Shown here: positions 1-8,014 of the stretch, one piece after another | Layout: each line of letters begins with the position of its first letter | Numbering within the stretch: position 1 is the stretch's first letter | Translations under genes and position numbers: made by a program | Notes under the pieces: generated by a model | What the model saw: only the letters and a program-made list of their open reading frames with translations | What the model was told of the DNA's origin: nothing | The model's database searches: none | Source of the DNA: Kitasatospora sp. NBC_01266 | GTDB taxonomy: Bacteria; Actinomycetota; Actinomycetes; Streptomycetales; Streptomycetaceae | NCBI RefSeq assembly: GCF_036242395.1 | Contig: NZ_CP108458.1 | Coordinates: 1,550,001-1,614,000, forward strand | Direction: 5' to 3' | Length of the DNA stretch: 64,000 nucleotides

Positions 1-1
1 G

Positions 2-943
2 CGCTACCGGACCTCGGCGCAGAACCTGGGGAACGCGCCCACCACGGTGGCCTTCACCCCCGCACAGGCCGGCGAGGACCTGCGCTTCCGGGCCGCCCCG
101 AGCTCGCTGCGCCTGGAGCCCGGCGAATCCGGCGAGGCCCGGTTGCGGGTCCGCACCCGCAAGTTGATCTGGTTCGGCAAACCGGTCACCCGGGCCTTCG
201 AGGTCACCGCCGGCCAGGACGTCGCGGCCGCCGACCAGGGCAAGCCGGCGGCGGCCGAGCGCCGGCCCGTGCTGAACGGCGAGTTCGTCCAGCTCTCGAT
301 CTTTCCCAAGTGGCTGCTCGCGCTGCTGGCGGCGCTGATCGCGCTGCTGCTGGCCTGGTTCGCCCTGGTGCGGCCGGCCGTGCAGAGCTCCGCGAAGCAG
401 GCCGCGGCGCAGGCCGTCGACCAGAAGGTCGCGGCACTCGCTCCGACCCCCACCCCCGTAACCCCGCCGGGCTCGACCGGCGGGCAGCCGAGCGGCCAGG
501 GCCAGCCGGGCGCCGGGCAGCCGAGCAGCACCACCGGCGGCGGCGGTTCCGGCACGGACGCCGGCCCGGCGGTGCCGGGGACCGGCCAGCAGAGTTCGGC
601 CACGATCGACGTGCAGACCGCCGGCGGCGGCTCCGCGGTGGGCAGTTACCAGGTACCGCAGGACAAGGTCTTCGGCATCACCGACATCGTCATCGCCAAC
701 TTCCAGGGCGATCAGGGATTGTTGACCATCAAGTTCGGCGATCAGACGATCACGACCATCGCCTTGGAGACCTTCCGCAACCAGGACTACCACTGGGTGA
801 CTCCCATCAACGTCTCCGCGGGCCAGACCGTGACGGCGAGCGTGACCTGCCAGCAGCCGGGCACGCCGGCCTCGGGAAAGCAGGCCTCCGGGTGCCACGA
901 ACTGCTCAATGCCAGCGGAGAACTGAGCGATCTCAAGCCTTGA
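2..943 (+). CDS. Membrane-anchored protein, 5' end outside window ('hydrolytic protein'-like)
   Basis: The reading frame is already open at base 2 and ends in TGA at 941-943, so the N-terminus lies outside the window. In order, the visible part has a beta-rich region ending in basic residues, one strongly hydrophobic segment (WLLALLAALIALLLAWFALV, about residues 100-120), a Pro/Gly/Ser/Thr linker and a C-terminal domain of about 110 residues with two Cys. This suggests an extracytoplasmic C-terminal domain held on a flexible stalk. Similar Streptomyces proteins are often labelled 'hydrolytic protein', but I see no catalytic motif. The next gene encodes an eCIS-core protein, so a link to a contractile injection locus is possible but is inference. 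Confidence 0.7.
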   Translation, partial: RYRTSAQNLGNAPTTVAFTPAQAGEDLRFRAAPSSLRLEPGESGEARLRVRTRKLIWFGKPVTRAFEVTAGQDVAAADQGKPAAAERRPVLNGEFVQLSIFPKWLLALLAALIALLLAWFALVRPAVQSSAKQAAAQAVDQKVAALAPTPTPVTPPGSTGGQPSGQGQPGAGQPSSTTGGGGSGTDAGPAVPGTGQQSSATIDVQTAGGGSAVGSYQVPQDKVFGITDIVIANFQGDQGLLTIKFGDQTITTIALETFRNQDYHWVTPINVSAGQTVTASVTCQQPGTPASGKQASGCHELLNASGELSDLKP

Positions 944-976
944 GGCGGCGTGCAGGGCAGCCCTCCCTTCCCCGAA

Positions 977-1006
977 CGGCCCGTCCGGAGGTCTCCGGAC
1001 GGGCCG
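977..1006 (+). terminator. Perfect 14-bp hairpin after the first gene
   Basis: Arms 977-990 and 993-1006 are exact reverse complements around a 2-nt centre, starting 34 nt after the stop codon. There is no U-tract, which is common for actinomycete terminators. Confidence 0.75.
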
Positions 1007-1414
1007 GGGCCGGTACCGGCCCCAGGGGCGTCGGTCGCCCGGACCTGCCGGCCGGAACCGACCGGTTCATCCGTGCATCACCACTCCCCCTTTGCTCCCC
1101 TTCATACTTTCTTACACCATGCCCCTGCCAACCCAGCAGGCTCGGTAATGCCGGTGCGAGAAGTCGATTCCAGCAGTACAGGACTCAGGTGGGACAACGG
1201 AAAACCGAGCGGTGCCCCGAGCCGCCGGGGGTGCGGATTATCCGCCCGGGACAGTCAGCACGTCCCTTTCGAACAACGAAGTATGCCCCGGTGAACAACT
1301 GACTCATCGCCAGGCCCGTTGTAACGTTACGGGGTTGCGCGGCCCGGCCGTCAGGAGAACCGCATCGCACACCGACCGCTGCGGACCGGCGCACCGACGG
1401 AAAGGACCCTCGCC
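1007..1414. other. Intergenic region with a GTAACGTTAC palindrome
   Basis: About 400 bp without a convincing gene. It holds a relatively AT-rich patch near 1080-1130 and a perfect 10-bp palindrome GTAACGTTAC at 1321-1330, 85 nt upstream of the eCIS-core gene. The palindrome could be an operator, but no regulator gene adjoins it. I could not assign a -35/-10 pair. Confidence 0.35.
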
Positions 1415-2779
1415 GTGCGCGCTCACGAAGCATCCCGAGAAGCCGGCCACGGCAGCCCGCCCAGGAGCGCCCAGCCGGCGCGGCGGACGCCGCACCCGTC
1501 CCCGGGCGTCCGGGGACCGGCGGCAGCGCTCGCGCTGCAGCGGACGGTGGGAAACGCCGCCGTGGCGCGCATGATCGAGGAGGAGCGGCGCGGGTCGGGC
1601 GGCGACCCCGCCCCGGTGCGGCAGGACGCGGAGCCCGTCCAGCGCTCCTCGGTGCACCAGGTACTGCGCAGCGCCGGGCGGCCGTTGGACGGGGCCACCC
1701 GCCACGAGATGGAGTCCCGCCTCGGCGCCGACTTCTCCGACGTGCGCCTGCACACCGGCAGCACGGCCCGCGCCTCGGCGGCCGAGGTCGGCGCCCGTGC
1801 CTACACCTCCGGCAACCACGTGGTGATCGGGGAAGGCGGCGCCGACCGGCACACCCTGGCACATGAGCTCACCCATGTCATCCAGCAGCGCCAGGGGCCG
1901 GTGGCGGGCACCGACAACGGCGCGGGCCTCAGGGTCTCCGACCCGTCCGACCACTACGAGCGCGAGGCGGAGGCCAACGCCACCCGCGCGCTCGCCACGC
2001 CGCTCGCCGCCGACCGCGCTGGGGCGTTCGGCGACGGCGTGCCGCCGCCGGAGGCCGGGACCCAGGTGCAGCGGACCGGGGCGCGACGGACCGGGGCGCA
2101 GCGGACCGCAGTGCAGCGGATGCCCCCCAAGCGCGACACGGACACCGCGGAGATCAGGGGGAACAGCCCGCCGCGCCGCCACACCCGCGCCAAGTCCCGC
2201 GCGGAGAACCTCGATCTCAACCGGCCCACCCTGGAGTTCGAGTCCAGCTATGACGGCCCGCAGGAACAGCGGATGCACGCCAACCAGAGCATCGGGTTCA
2301 CTCAGGTGGCCAAGCTGAAGAACCCCGAGGGCGCCCCTCAACGAGTCTCCACCAACTACCACTTCTGGCAGGAGGTCACCGACTCCAACACGCAGATCGT
2401 CGAGGCCGACGGCCCGCACGGCCAGGACTCCGAGCGCCCCTGGGCGCAGGACGGCCCCTACCGCCCGCCCTACACGAACCCGGTCATCACCGACGCCCAG
2501 AACAGCATCAGCTTCACCGACGACCCCGGTTTCTCCACCAACCGGAGCATGACCTCCGGGTACTGGCTGCGGTCCTACCAGGTCTCGTTCCGCTGGAAGG
2601 TCGCCCGGAGGACGGGCGCCTGGAACCGGAACCTGCCGAGCTGGACCAGCCCCGTGGTCACCCACACCCTGGAGTCGGTCTTCGACCCGGAGAACCCGGA
2701 GGCGTCCGCTCCGATCACCCATGAAGCGGCGGGAGACCACACCTGGGCCGTCGACCTGTCCGCGGTGGGCGACGCGTAG
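1415..2779 (+). CDS. DUF4157 / eCIS core domain protein with an unassigned C-terminal domain
   Basis: A 454-aa protein started at GTG 1415, with GAAAGGA about 8 nt upstream. The N-terminus carries the LQRTVGNAAVARM motif (41-53) often seen ahead of DUF4157 domains in Streptomyces. DUF4157 spans about 78-160, with a metalloprotease-like HELTH at 150-154. A basic, repetitive linker with recurring GAxRT/QR units (about 218-236) leads to a domain of about 200 residues rich in aromatic residues that I do not recognise. DUF4157 is known as a marker of extracellular contractile injection systems and of polymorphic toxins, where it heads variable effector domains. Cargo of an injection particle is therefore a reasonable inference. 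Whether HELTH is catalytic is unknown. Confidence 0.85.
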   Translation: MRAHEASREAGHGSPPRSAQPARRTPHPSPGVRGPAAALALQRTVGNAAVARMIEEERRGSGGDPAPVRQDAEPVQRSSVHQVLRSAGRPLDGATRHEMESRLGADFSDVRLHTGSTARASAAEVGARAYTSGNHVVIGEGGADRHTLAHELTHVIQQRQGPVAGTDNGAGLRVSDPSDHYEREAEANATRALATPLAADRAGAFGDGVPPPEAGTQVQRTGARRTGAQRTAVQRMPPKRDTDTAEIRGNSPPRRHTRAKSRAENLDLNRPTLEFESSYDGPQEQRMHANQSIGFTQVAKLKNPEGAPQRVSTNYHFWQEVTDSNTQIVEADGPHGQDSERPWAQDGPYRPPYTNPVITDAQNSISFTDDPGFSTNRSMTSGYWLRSYQVSFRWKVARRTGAWNRNLPSWTSPVVTHTLESVFDPENPEASAPITHEAAGDHTWAVDLSAVGDA

Positions 2780-2852
2780 GGCCCATCCAGCCTCGGGTCC
2801 TGTCCGGCGAGCCGGGAGCGCGGCGACTCCGGGTCAGCGCGACGGCCCCGGA

Positions 2853-3314
2853 TCAGCGCGGCGGGCCGATGATCACGTTGCCGTACTTGTCGGCGATGGC
2901 GGGATCGGGCTTCACCTGGAAGCCGGGCGGGCGCGGCGTGGCACGGTCGCGACCGGTCTCCCGGAACATCCCCTCGATACCGGCCGGCGTGTTGATCACC
3001 AGCAGGTCGGCCTTCTTGGAGGTGATCCGGTAGCCGTGCGGGACCTGCTTGGGCAGGAACACCACGCCGCCCTCGGCGAGTTCGTACTCCTGGTCGTCGC
3101 ACCACACCAGGGCGGTGCCCTTGATCAGCAGGAAGATCTCGTCCTCCCGGGTGTGCAGGTGGTACGGCGGCGCCTCGCCCTCCGCGACGTCGAAGCGCCC
3201 CATCATCAACTGGCCGTCGGTGGCCTTGCCGTCGAGCAGCATCGCCAGCGTGCCGCCGTCGAGCCACTCGAGTTGCTGCTGCTGTTCGGCTTGTGCGAGA
3301 TAGGCCATGCTCAT
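2853..3314 (-). CDS. Single-domain cupin protein
   Basis: A 153-aa protein with a cupin core. Motif 1 contains H52, H54 and E59 (YHLHTREDE) and motif 2 contains H93 after a conserved Pro, so a metal site is likely. The family includes quercetin-2,3-dioxygenase-like enzymes and small binding proteins; substrate and reaction cannot be read from sequence. The first ATG (3314) has GGAG 7 nt upstream and is preferred over the ATG two codons later. It is divergent from a TetR gene whose shared region holds a strong promoter for this gene with an operator-like repeat over the -10, so TetR repression is the likely control. Confidence 0.85.
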   Translation of the reverse strand: MSMAYLAQAEQQQQLEWLDGGTLAMLLDGKATDGQLMMGRFDVAEGEAPPYHLHTREDEIFLLIKGTALVWCDDQEYELAEGGVVFLPKQVPHGYRITSKKADLLVINTPAGIEGMFRETGRDRATPRPPGFQVKPDPAIADKYGNVIIGPPR

Positions 3315-3360
3315 CGCGGGCTCCGTTCGGGTACGGGACGCTCATGCAGGCGGAACAAGC

Positions 3361-3374
3361 GGACGGTATCGTCC
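3361..3374. promoter_or_regulatory. Candidate TetR operator overlapping the -10 box
   Basis: GGACG-gtat-CGTCC is an inverted repeat that contains the -10 hexamer of the cupin promoter. It lies about 70 bp upstream of the divergent TetR gene, the usual position for a self-regulating repressor that also controls its neighbour. Confidence 0.5.
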
Positions 3375-3391
3375 ACTTGATGGAGTGTCAA
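3363..3391 (-). promoter_or_regulatory. Consensus sigma70-type promoter for the cupin gene
   Basis: On the minus strand TTGACA (3391-3386) is followed after exactly 17 nt by TACCGT (3368-3363). This fits the vegetative actinomycete pattern and would start transcription about 40 nt before the cupin start codon. Confidence 0.65.
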
Positions 3392-3442
3392 CAACGCCTC
3401 CGGGGTGCCGGCGGGGGCTGCGGTGGTGCCATCATCGACGGT

Positions 3443-4045
3443 GTGACGAAGGCACACACGAGCGACGGCACCGCGCGGCGGGAACTGCGCCGGGACGCGG
3501 CGGACAACCGTGACCGGGTGCTGGCGGCCGCCGCCGCGGCGGTCCGGCGGGAGGGCACCGCGGTGCCGATGGCGACCGTCGCCGCGGACGCGGGAGTCGG
3601 CGTCGGCACCGTCTACCGCCACTTCCCGTCGCGCGAAGCCCTGCTCGGCGCCCTGACCCGGCGCTCCTTGCGGCTCGTGCTGGACGCGGCCGGCCGGGCC
3701 GCCGAGGGCGACCGGTCCGGCCTCGAAGCCGTGCGCGGCTTCCTCGACCGGACCGTCGAGCACGGGCCCGACCTCGTGCTGCCGCTGCACGGCGGCCCGC
3801 CGATCGTCGACCAGGAGACCCTCGCGATCCAGGCCGAGGTGCACCACGCGCTCGGCTCACTGCTCCAGCGGGGCCGGCGGGACGGCACGATCCGCCACGA
3901 CGTGTGCACGGCCGACCTGGTGGTCTTCGGCGCGCTGCTGGCGCAGCGGCTGCCGCACCTCACCGACTGGCGTCGCACCGCGCGACGCCAGGTGGACATC
4001 TACCTCGCCGGCCTGGCGCCGACGGCGCGGCCGCTCAGGCGCTGA
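3443..4045 (+). CDS. TetR-family regulator
   Basis: A 200-aa protein from GTG 3443; the frame is open further upstream but the first 50 codons there look non-coding. The N-terminal helix-turn-helix includes VAADAGVGVGTVYRHFPSREALL, typical of TetR DNA-binding domains. The rest is a helical ligand and dimerisation domain without assignable specificity. It is divergent from the cupin gene and probably acts on the shared inverted repeat in the promoter region. Cupin control is inference from layout. Confidence 0.88.
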   Translation: MTKAHTSDGTARRELRRDAADNRDRVLAAAAAAVRREGTAVPMATVAADAGVGVGTVYRHFPSREALLGALTRRSLRLVLDAAGRAAEGDRSGLEAVRGFLDRTVEHGPDLVLPLHGGPPIVDQETLAIQAEVHHALGSLLQRGRRDGTIRHDVCTADLVVFGALLAQRLPHLTDWRRTARRQVDIYLAGLAPTARPLRR

Positions 4046-4180
4046 GTCCGGCCGCCGGGTTCGCTCGCCTCGGTATACCGATATGCCGATTCCGGTCGAC
4101 GGCGATCCGTCATTTCTGTCAGGTGTTCCCGCTCGGGTACTGAGCTTTTTCCTGACCACTCGTGAGGCGGGAAAGGGCCG

Positions 4181-4856
4181 GTGGTGCTGCCGTGGCAGAG
4201 GGAATTCGTCCTCGCCACCGAACGCGTCCGGTCGGCCTGCGAGGAAGCCGGGGTGCCCCGCCTGGTCTACGCCTCCTCCTCCAGCGTCTACGGGACCAGG
4301 AGCGGCGCCACCCCACGAGGAGACGGCGCCGAGCCCCGAATCCCCCTACGCGGTCAGCAAACTCGCCGATGAGCAGCTCTGCCTGGCCCACGCGGGCCAG
4401 GCCGGCGCCACGATCACCGCGGTGGCGCTGCGCCTGTTCACCGTCTACGGGCCCCGCCAGCGCCCCGACATGCTGATCGGCCGCGCCCTGACGGCGGCGC
4501 TCGGCGGCCCGGAGCTGAACCTCTACGGGGACGGCAGCCACCGGCGCGACTTCACCTACGTCGGCGACGTGGTCCGCGCCGCCATCGCCGCCGCGACCGC
4601 GCGGACCGGCACGACCGTCCTCAACATCGGGGCCGGGGTCAGCACCAGCGTGCTCGATGTGCTCAGCGCCGTCGAGCAGTTGACCGGCCGCCCGGTGCCG
4701 GTCAACAAGCTCCCCGCCCAGGCCGGCGACGTGGACGCCACCCTCGCCGACCGCTCCAGGGCCGCCGCCCTGCTGGACTGGCGGCCCCGCACCGCACTCG
4801 CCCAGGGCATCGCGCAGCAGCTGCGCCGGCTCAGCGCCGACTCCCGGCAGCCGTGA
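4181..4856 (+). pseudogene. Broken NAD-dependent sugar epimerase/dehydratase
   Basis: The C-terminal two thirds of an extended short-chain dehydrogenase remain. ACEEAGVPRLVYASSSSVYG is read in one frame up to about 4310, then SPYAVSKLADEQ (catalytic YxxxK) through to the end is read in another, so a frameshift lies near 4300-4325. The nucleotide-binding GxxGxxG region expected about 90 residues earlier is absent from the DNA upstream. A single sequencing error would explain the frameshift but not the missing N-terminus, so a decayed gene is the best reading. The tail overlaps the convergent monooxygenase gene by 26 bp. Confidence 0.8.
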
Positions 4857-6429
4857 GGCCGCAGGCGTCGCTGTCGGTCGCGGCGCCGAACCACCGCTGC
4901 GCGGCGGTGCGCAGGGCCGCCAGGTCGGCCGGGTCGGGGTGGGGTGCGGCCGCTGCCCAGGCGACGTAGCAGTCGGGACGCAGCAGCAGGGCGGTCGCCC
5001 CGGGTGCGGGTGACTGGGGACGTGCGGTGATGACGTCCACCCGGTCGCGCCACGGTGCGAGGGCTCCGGCGAACGACGAGTCCTCGGTCAGGTCGAGCAG
5101 CAACGGCCGTGCGGTTCTGGTGAGTTCGGCCAGCCGGACCGTCCCGGTCGGCGTGCGCAGGTCCAGGTCCGGGGCGAACCGGCCGATCAGCGGGTGTCCG
5201 TCCGGGTCGACCGGGTCGTAGCGGATGTCGGCGCCCGCGGTGAGGTCGGCGAGGTGCTGGACGGTGTCCGGTTGACCGAGGAGTTCGGTGAACAGCTCGC
5301 GCAGCGCGGTGACATCGCTGCCCGGGGCGGTGAGCGCGGACTGCGCCTGGGCGTTGACGACCATGCGGTGGGCGGCTTTCCGGCGCTCGCTCTGGTAGCT
5401 GTCGAGCAGGTCGGACGGGGCGCTGCCGTGGATCTCGGCGGCGAGCTTCCAGCCGAGGTTGACCGCGTCCTGCAGGCCGAGGTTCAACCCGGGCCCGCCC
5501 CCTGAGGCGTAGACGTGGGCGGCGTCGCCGATCAGGAACACCCGGCGGTCCCGGAACCGTTCGGCCACCCGGGTGTTGCCGCCGACCAGCCGGCGCAGCA
5601 CGTGCGGTCCCTCCCCGACCGGCGGGCTCAGCGGCAGGTCGGCGCCGAGCACGCGGTGGATGCTCGCCCCGAGTTCGTCCAGGCTCATCGGCGCCCCGGG
5701 CTCGGGCTGGTCCCACTCGACGGTGCTGATCAGCGGCGGGTGGCCGGGGAAGGGCGCGTAGGAGAACCCTCCGTGGTCGGTGCGCTGGGGCAGGAACGGC
5801 AGGACGGTGCCGTGGCCGGGTACGTTCAGCGCGCCGGTCGCGGGATCCACCCAGTCGGCCGGCACGGTGGCATGCGCCGTCCGGGTGGTCGTGCGGTCGT
5901 AGCTGATGCCGGGGAAGCCGATGCCGGACAGCTTGCGCGTGATGCTGCGCGCGCCGTCCGCACCGACGACGTAGCGGGCCCGCAGCCGGTGGGCGCCGTC
6001 CGGCCCCGCGATGTCCAGGGTGACCGCCTGCTCGTCCTGCGCCAGGGCGACGACCTGGTGTCCCCGCCTGAGCTCCACCCCCAGTTCGCCGGCCCGCTCC
6101 TCCAGGACCTGGACGAGGTGCTGCTGCGGAGCCGCCAGACCGTAGATCGGACTGTCCGGCAGCAGACTCAGGTTCAGCGGCAGCCCGGCGAACATGAAGT
6201 AGGCCGAGTTCGGCCGCGGCGGCCCCGGCAGCGCGCTGAGGCGCTCGTGGAGCCCTCGCCGGTCGACCAGCTTCACGACCTGACCGAGCAGCCCGTTCGC
6301 CTTCGGCTCGGTGCTGGGCGTGGCCCGGCTCTCCAGCACCACCGGCCGGACTCCGGCCAGGGCCAGTTCGCAGGCCAGCATCAGCCCGTTCGGGCCGCCC
6401 CCGACGATGACGACATCCGTGATGGTCAA
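4831..6429 (-). CDS. FAD-dependent aromatic monooxygenase (PheA/TfdB/Rox-like)
   Basis: A 532-aa class A flavoprotein hydroxylase. The FAD site is GGGPNG (10-15), the DG motif is GADGA (156-160) and the GD motif is GDAAH (301-305), followed by GGGPGLNLGLQDAVNLGWKL. A C-terminal thioredoxin-like region follows, as in polyketide hydroxylases and rifampicin monooxygenase. The enzyme would use NAD(P)H and oxygen to hydroxylate an aromatic compound; substrate unknown. Upstream are a near-perfect 20-bp palindrome, 15-bp tandem repeats and a TetR gene read in the same direction, suggesting control of xenobiotic or antibiotic modification. The start ATG directly gives the typical N-terminal Rossmann strand. 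Confidence 0.88.
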   Translation of the reverse strand: MTITDVVIVGGGPNGLMLACELALAGVRPVVLESRATPSTEPKANGLLGQVVKLVDRRGLHERLSALPGPPRPNSAYFMFAGLPLNLSLLPDSPIYGLAAPQQHLVQVLEERAGELGVELRRGHQVVALAQDEQAVTLDIAGPDGAHRLRARYVVGADGARSITRKLSGIGFPGISYDRTTTRTAHATVPADWVDPATGALNVPGHGTVLPFLPQRTDHGGFSYAPFPGHPPLISTVEWDQPEPGAPMSLDELGASIHRVLGADLPLSPPVGEGPHVLRRLVGGNTRVAERFRDRRVFLIGDAAHVYASGGGPGLNLGLQDAVNLGWKLAAEIHGSAPSDLLDSYQSERRKAAHRMVVNAQAQSALTAPGSDVTALRELFTELLGQPDTVQHLADLTAGADIRYDPVDPDGHPLIGRFAPDLDLRTPTGTVRLAELTRTARPLLLDLTEDSSFAGALAPWRDRVDVITARPQSPAPGATALLLRPDCYVAWAAAAPHPDPADLAALRTAAQRWFGAATDSDACGLTAAGSRR

Positions 6430-6464
6430 GGTGTCCCCCCTTGTGTGAACTTACGCGTGGGCTT

Positions 6465-6484
6465 CCGTACGGACGTCCGTGCGG
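6465..6484. promoter_or_regulatory. Operator-like 20-bp palindrome before the monooxygenase
   Basis: CCGTACGGAC|GTCCGTGCGG has one mismatch between arms and lies 36 bp upstream of the monooxygenase start codon. It resembles a TetR operator. It differs from the repeat near the adjacent TetR gene, so which regulator binds is unclear. Confidence 0.5.
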
Positions 6485-6491
6485 ACTCCGG

Positions 6492-6549
6492 AAGCAGGAT
6501 CGAGGAAAGCAGGATCGAGGAAAGCAGGATCGAGGAAAGCAGGATCGAG
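6492..6549. repeat. 15-bp tandem repeat, almost four copies
   Basis: Unit AAGCAGGATCGAGGA starts at 6492, 6507, 6522 and 6537, the last lacking two bases. It sits between the TetR gene and the monooxygenase promoter region; no coding role is seen. Confidence 0.85.
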
Positions 6550-6551
6550 CA

Positions 6552-6569
6552 GCCCGGCAACTGCCGGGC
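6552..6569 (-). terminator. Hairpin after the TetR gene
   Basis: Arms GCCCGGCA (6552-6559) and TGCCGGGC (6562-6569) flank 2 nt, starting 16 nt after the TetR stop codon on the minus strand. Confidence 0.6.
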
Positions 6570-6585
6570 GGGATCGGTTCGTTCG

Positions 6586-7278
6586 CTACGGAGTTGGCAG
6601 GCCCGCGGTGACCCGGTCGAACACCTCGCGCAGGACCGGGCCGAGCGGGGCGGGCGGATCCGCGCGCAGGCAGTGCTCCACCGCCACGGCGCTGCCGGCG
6701 CCGATGACCGCGGCGACCAGCGTCGGGTACACGTCCCGGGCCGCGTCGGTGCCGGTGCGCTCGGCGACCGCCCGGGCCAGTTCCTGCTGCGCGGCCGCGT
6801 TCGCCTTGACGACCTCCCCCTGCAGGGCCGGTTCGGCCAGCATGAGCCGCAGCCCGTCCGCCCAGCGCTGGTCGGCGTGGTCCGGGTGGTCGGGTTGTCC
6901 GGGTTGGTCGGGTTGGCCGGGGTGGTCGGGGTGGTCGGGGTGAGCCCCCGCGGCGGCCTCGCCCGGCGGCGCGAACTGGGCCTGGACCACGTGGGCGACC
7001 GACTCCCAGAGCGGCTCGCCGACCGGTCGCGCCCGCAGGTCGTCGGCGATCCGCAGCATGCGCTCCAGGTGGCCGGCGGCGATCGCCTCGGCCTTGTTGG
7101 CGAAGTAGTTGCGGAAGGTGCGCACGGACACGTTCGCCGCGGCGGCGATGTCCTCCACCGTCACGTTGTCCCAGCCGCGTTGGATGCACAGCCCGATGGT
7201 GGCCCGGCTCAGCGCGACGCGGGTCTCCCGCTTCTTGCGCTCCCGCAGCCCGACGCCGGTGTCGTCTCCCTCTGTCAT
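6586..7278 (-). CDS. TetR-family regulator with a repetitive His/Pro/Asp/Gln insert
   Basis: About 230 aa from ATG 7278, which has GGTGG 5 nt upstream; a GTG three codons earlier is less well placed. The helix-turn-helix VEDIAAAANVSVRTFRNYFANKAEAI is clear. A central tract built from HPDHPD, GQPDQP and similar units (about 112-136) is encoded by near-identical short repeats and looks like replication slippage in a loop of the ligand domain. Three copies of GCAAGATT lie directly upstream, a likely self-operator. It precedes the FAD monooxygenase in the same direction, separated by a hairpin, and may regulate it. Confidence 0.87.
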   Translation of the reverse strand: MTEGDDTGVGLRERKKRETRVALSRATIGLCIQRGWDNVTVEDIAAAANVSVRTFRNYFANKAEAIAAGHLERMLRIADDLRARPVGEPLWESVAHVVQAQFAPPGEAAAGAHPDHPDHPGQPDQPGQPDHPDHADQRWADGLRLMLAEPALQGEVVKANAAAQQELARAVAERTGTDAARDVYPTLVAAVIGAGSAVAVEHCLRADPPAPLGPVLREVFDRVTAGLPTP

Positions 7279-7294
7279 GACGACCACCGTAGCA

Positions 7295-7334
7295 AATCTT
7301 GCCGGATGTGCAAGATTGCCGAGACGGCAAGATT
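7295..7334. promoter_or_regulatory. Three-copy GCAAGATT operator cluster
   Basis: AATCTTGC (7295-7302), GCAAGATT (7310-7317) and GCAAGATT (7327-7334) occupy the short gap before the TetR gene. The outer copies form a 9-bp inverted repeat AATCTTGCC/GGCAAGATT. Position and symmetry suggest autoregulation. Confidence 0.55.
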
Positions 7335-7348
7335 ATTTGGCGGCAGGC

Positions 7349-8014
7349 TCAGCGGCGGGACGGGCGCGGCGGCACGCCGGTGGCCACCAGCGAGTCGTCG
7401 GCGGGCCGGTGCTCCAGCGGGTGGTCGGCGGGGCGGAAGCCGGCCAGGTGGACGGAGAGGTAGCGGCGCCAGATCTCGGGGGCCTGGGCTGCGGTGTCCT
7501 CGATGAGGCTGCGCAGCGACAGGACGCAGAGGTAGACGTCGGTGAGGGTCAGGTCGGCGCGGACCTCGCCCGCCTGGCGGGCCTGTTGCAGCAGGGTGTC
7601 GACCAGTGCCCAGAACTCCGCGCGCCGGGTGTCCGCGGTGGGCGGGACCACCTGCCACAGGCGCGAGAGGCAGCCGCAGTGCGAGGACATGGCCGTCCCC
7701 ATGTGCCACAGCGCGGCCTCCAGGCCCAGGCCGTGCGGCTGTTCGGCGAGCAGCCGGCGGCTGCTGTCCAGCAGGTGGTCGAGGAACTCGTCGTTGAGCG
7801 CGGTGATCAGCGCGTCCTTGGTGGGGAAGCGCCGGTAGAGGGTGCCCATGCCGACCCCGGCCCGCCGGGCGATCTCCTCCACGCCCGCGTCGGGGCCGAG
7901 TTCGCCGAAGACCTCCCAGGCGGCACGCAGCAACCGCTCCCGGTTCTCCGCCGCGTCACGGCGCAGCGCCCTGGTGCCGGTCGGTGCGGGCCCGCCTGGG
8001 TGGCTCGTGGTCAT
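7349..8014 (-). CDS. TetR-family regulator of the MFS operon
   Basis: A 221-aa protein with N-terminal helix-turn-helix VEEIARRAGVGMGTLYRRFPTKDALI and a C-terminal domain of the SbtR-like type common in actinomycetes. Its start codon overlaps the stop codon of the upstream MFS transporter gene (ATGA, 8011-8014), so the two are translationally coupled in one transcript. Twin inverted repeats upstream of the transporter are the obvious operators. This is the standard layout of a drug-exporter operon repressed by its own last gene; the ligand is unknown. Confidence 0.9.
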   Translation of the reverse strand: MTTSHPGGPAPTGTRALRRDAAENRERLLRAAWEVFGELGPDAGVEEIARRAGVGMGTLYRRFPTKDALITALNDEFLDHLLDSSRRLLAEQPHGLGLEAALWHMGTAMSSHCGCLSRLWQVVPPTADTRRAEFWALVDTLLQQARQAGEVRADLTLTDVYLCVLSLRSLIEDTAAQAPEIWRRYLSVHLAGFRPADHPLEHRPADDSLVATGVPPRPSRR

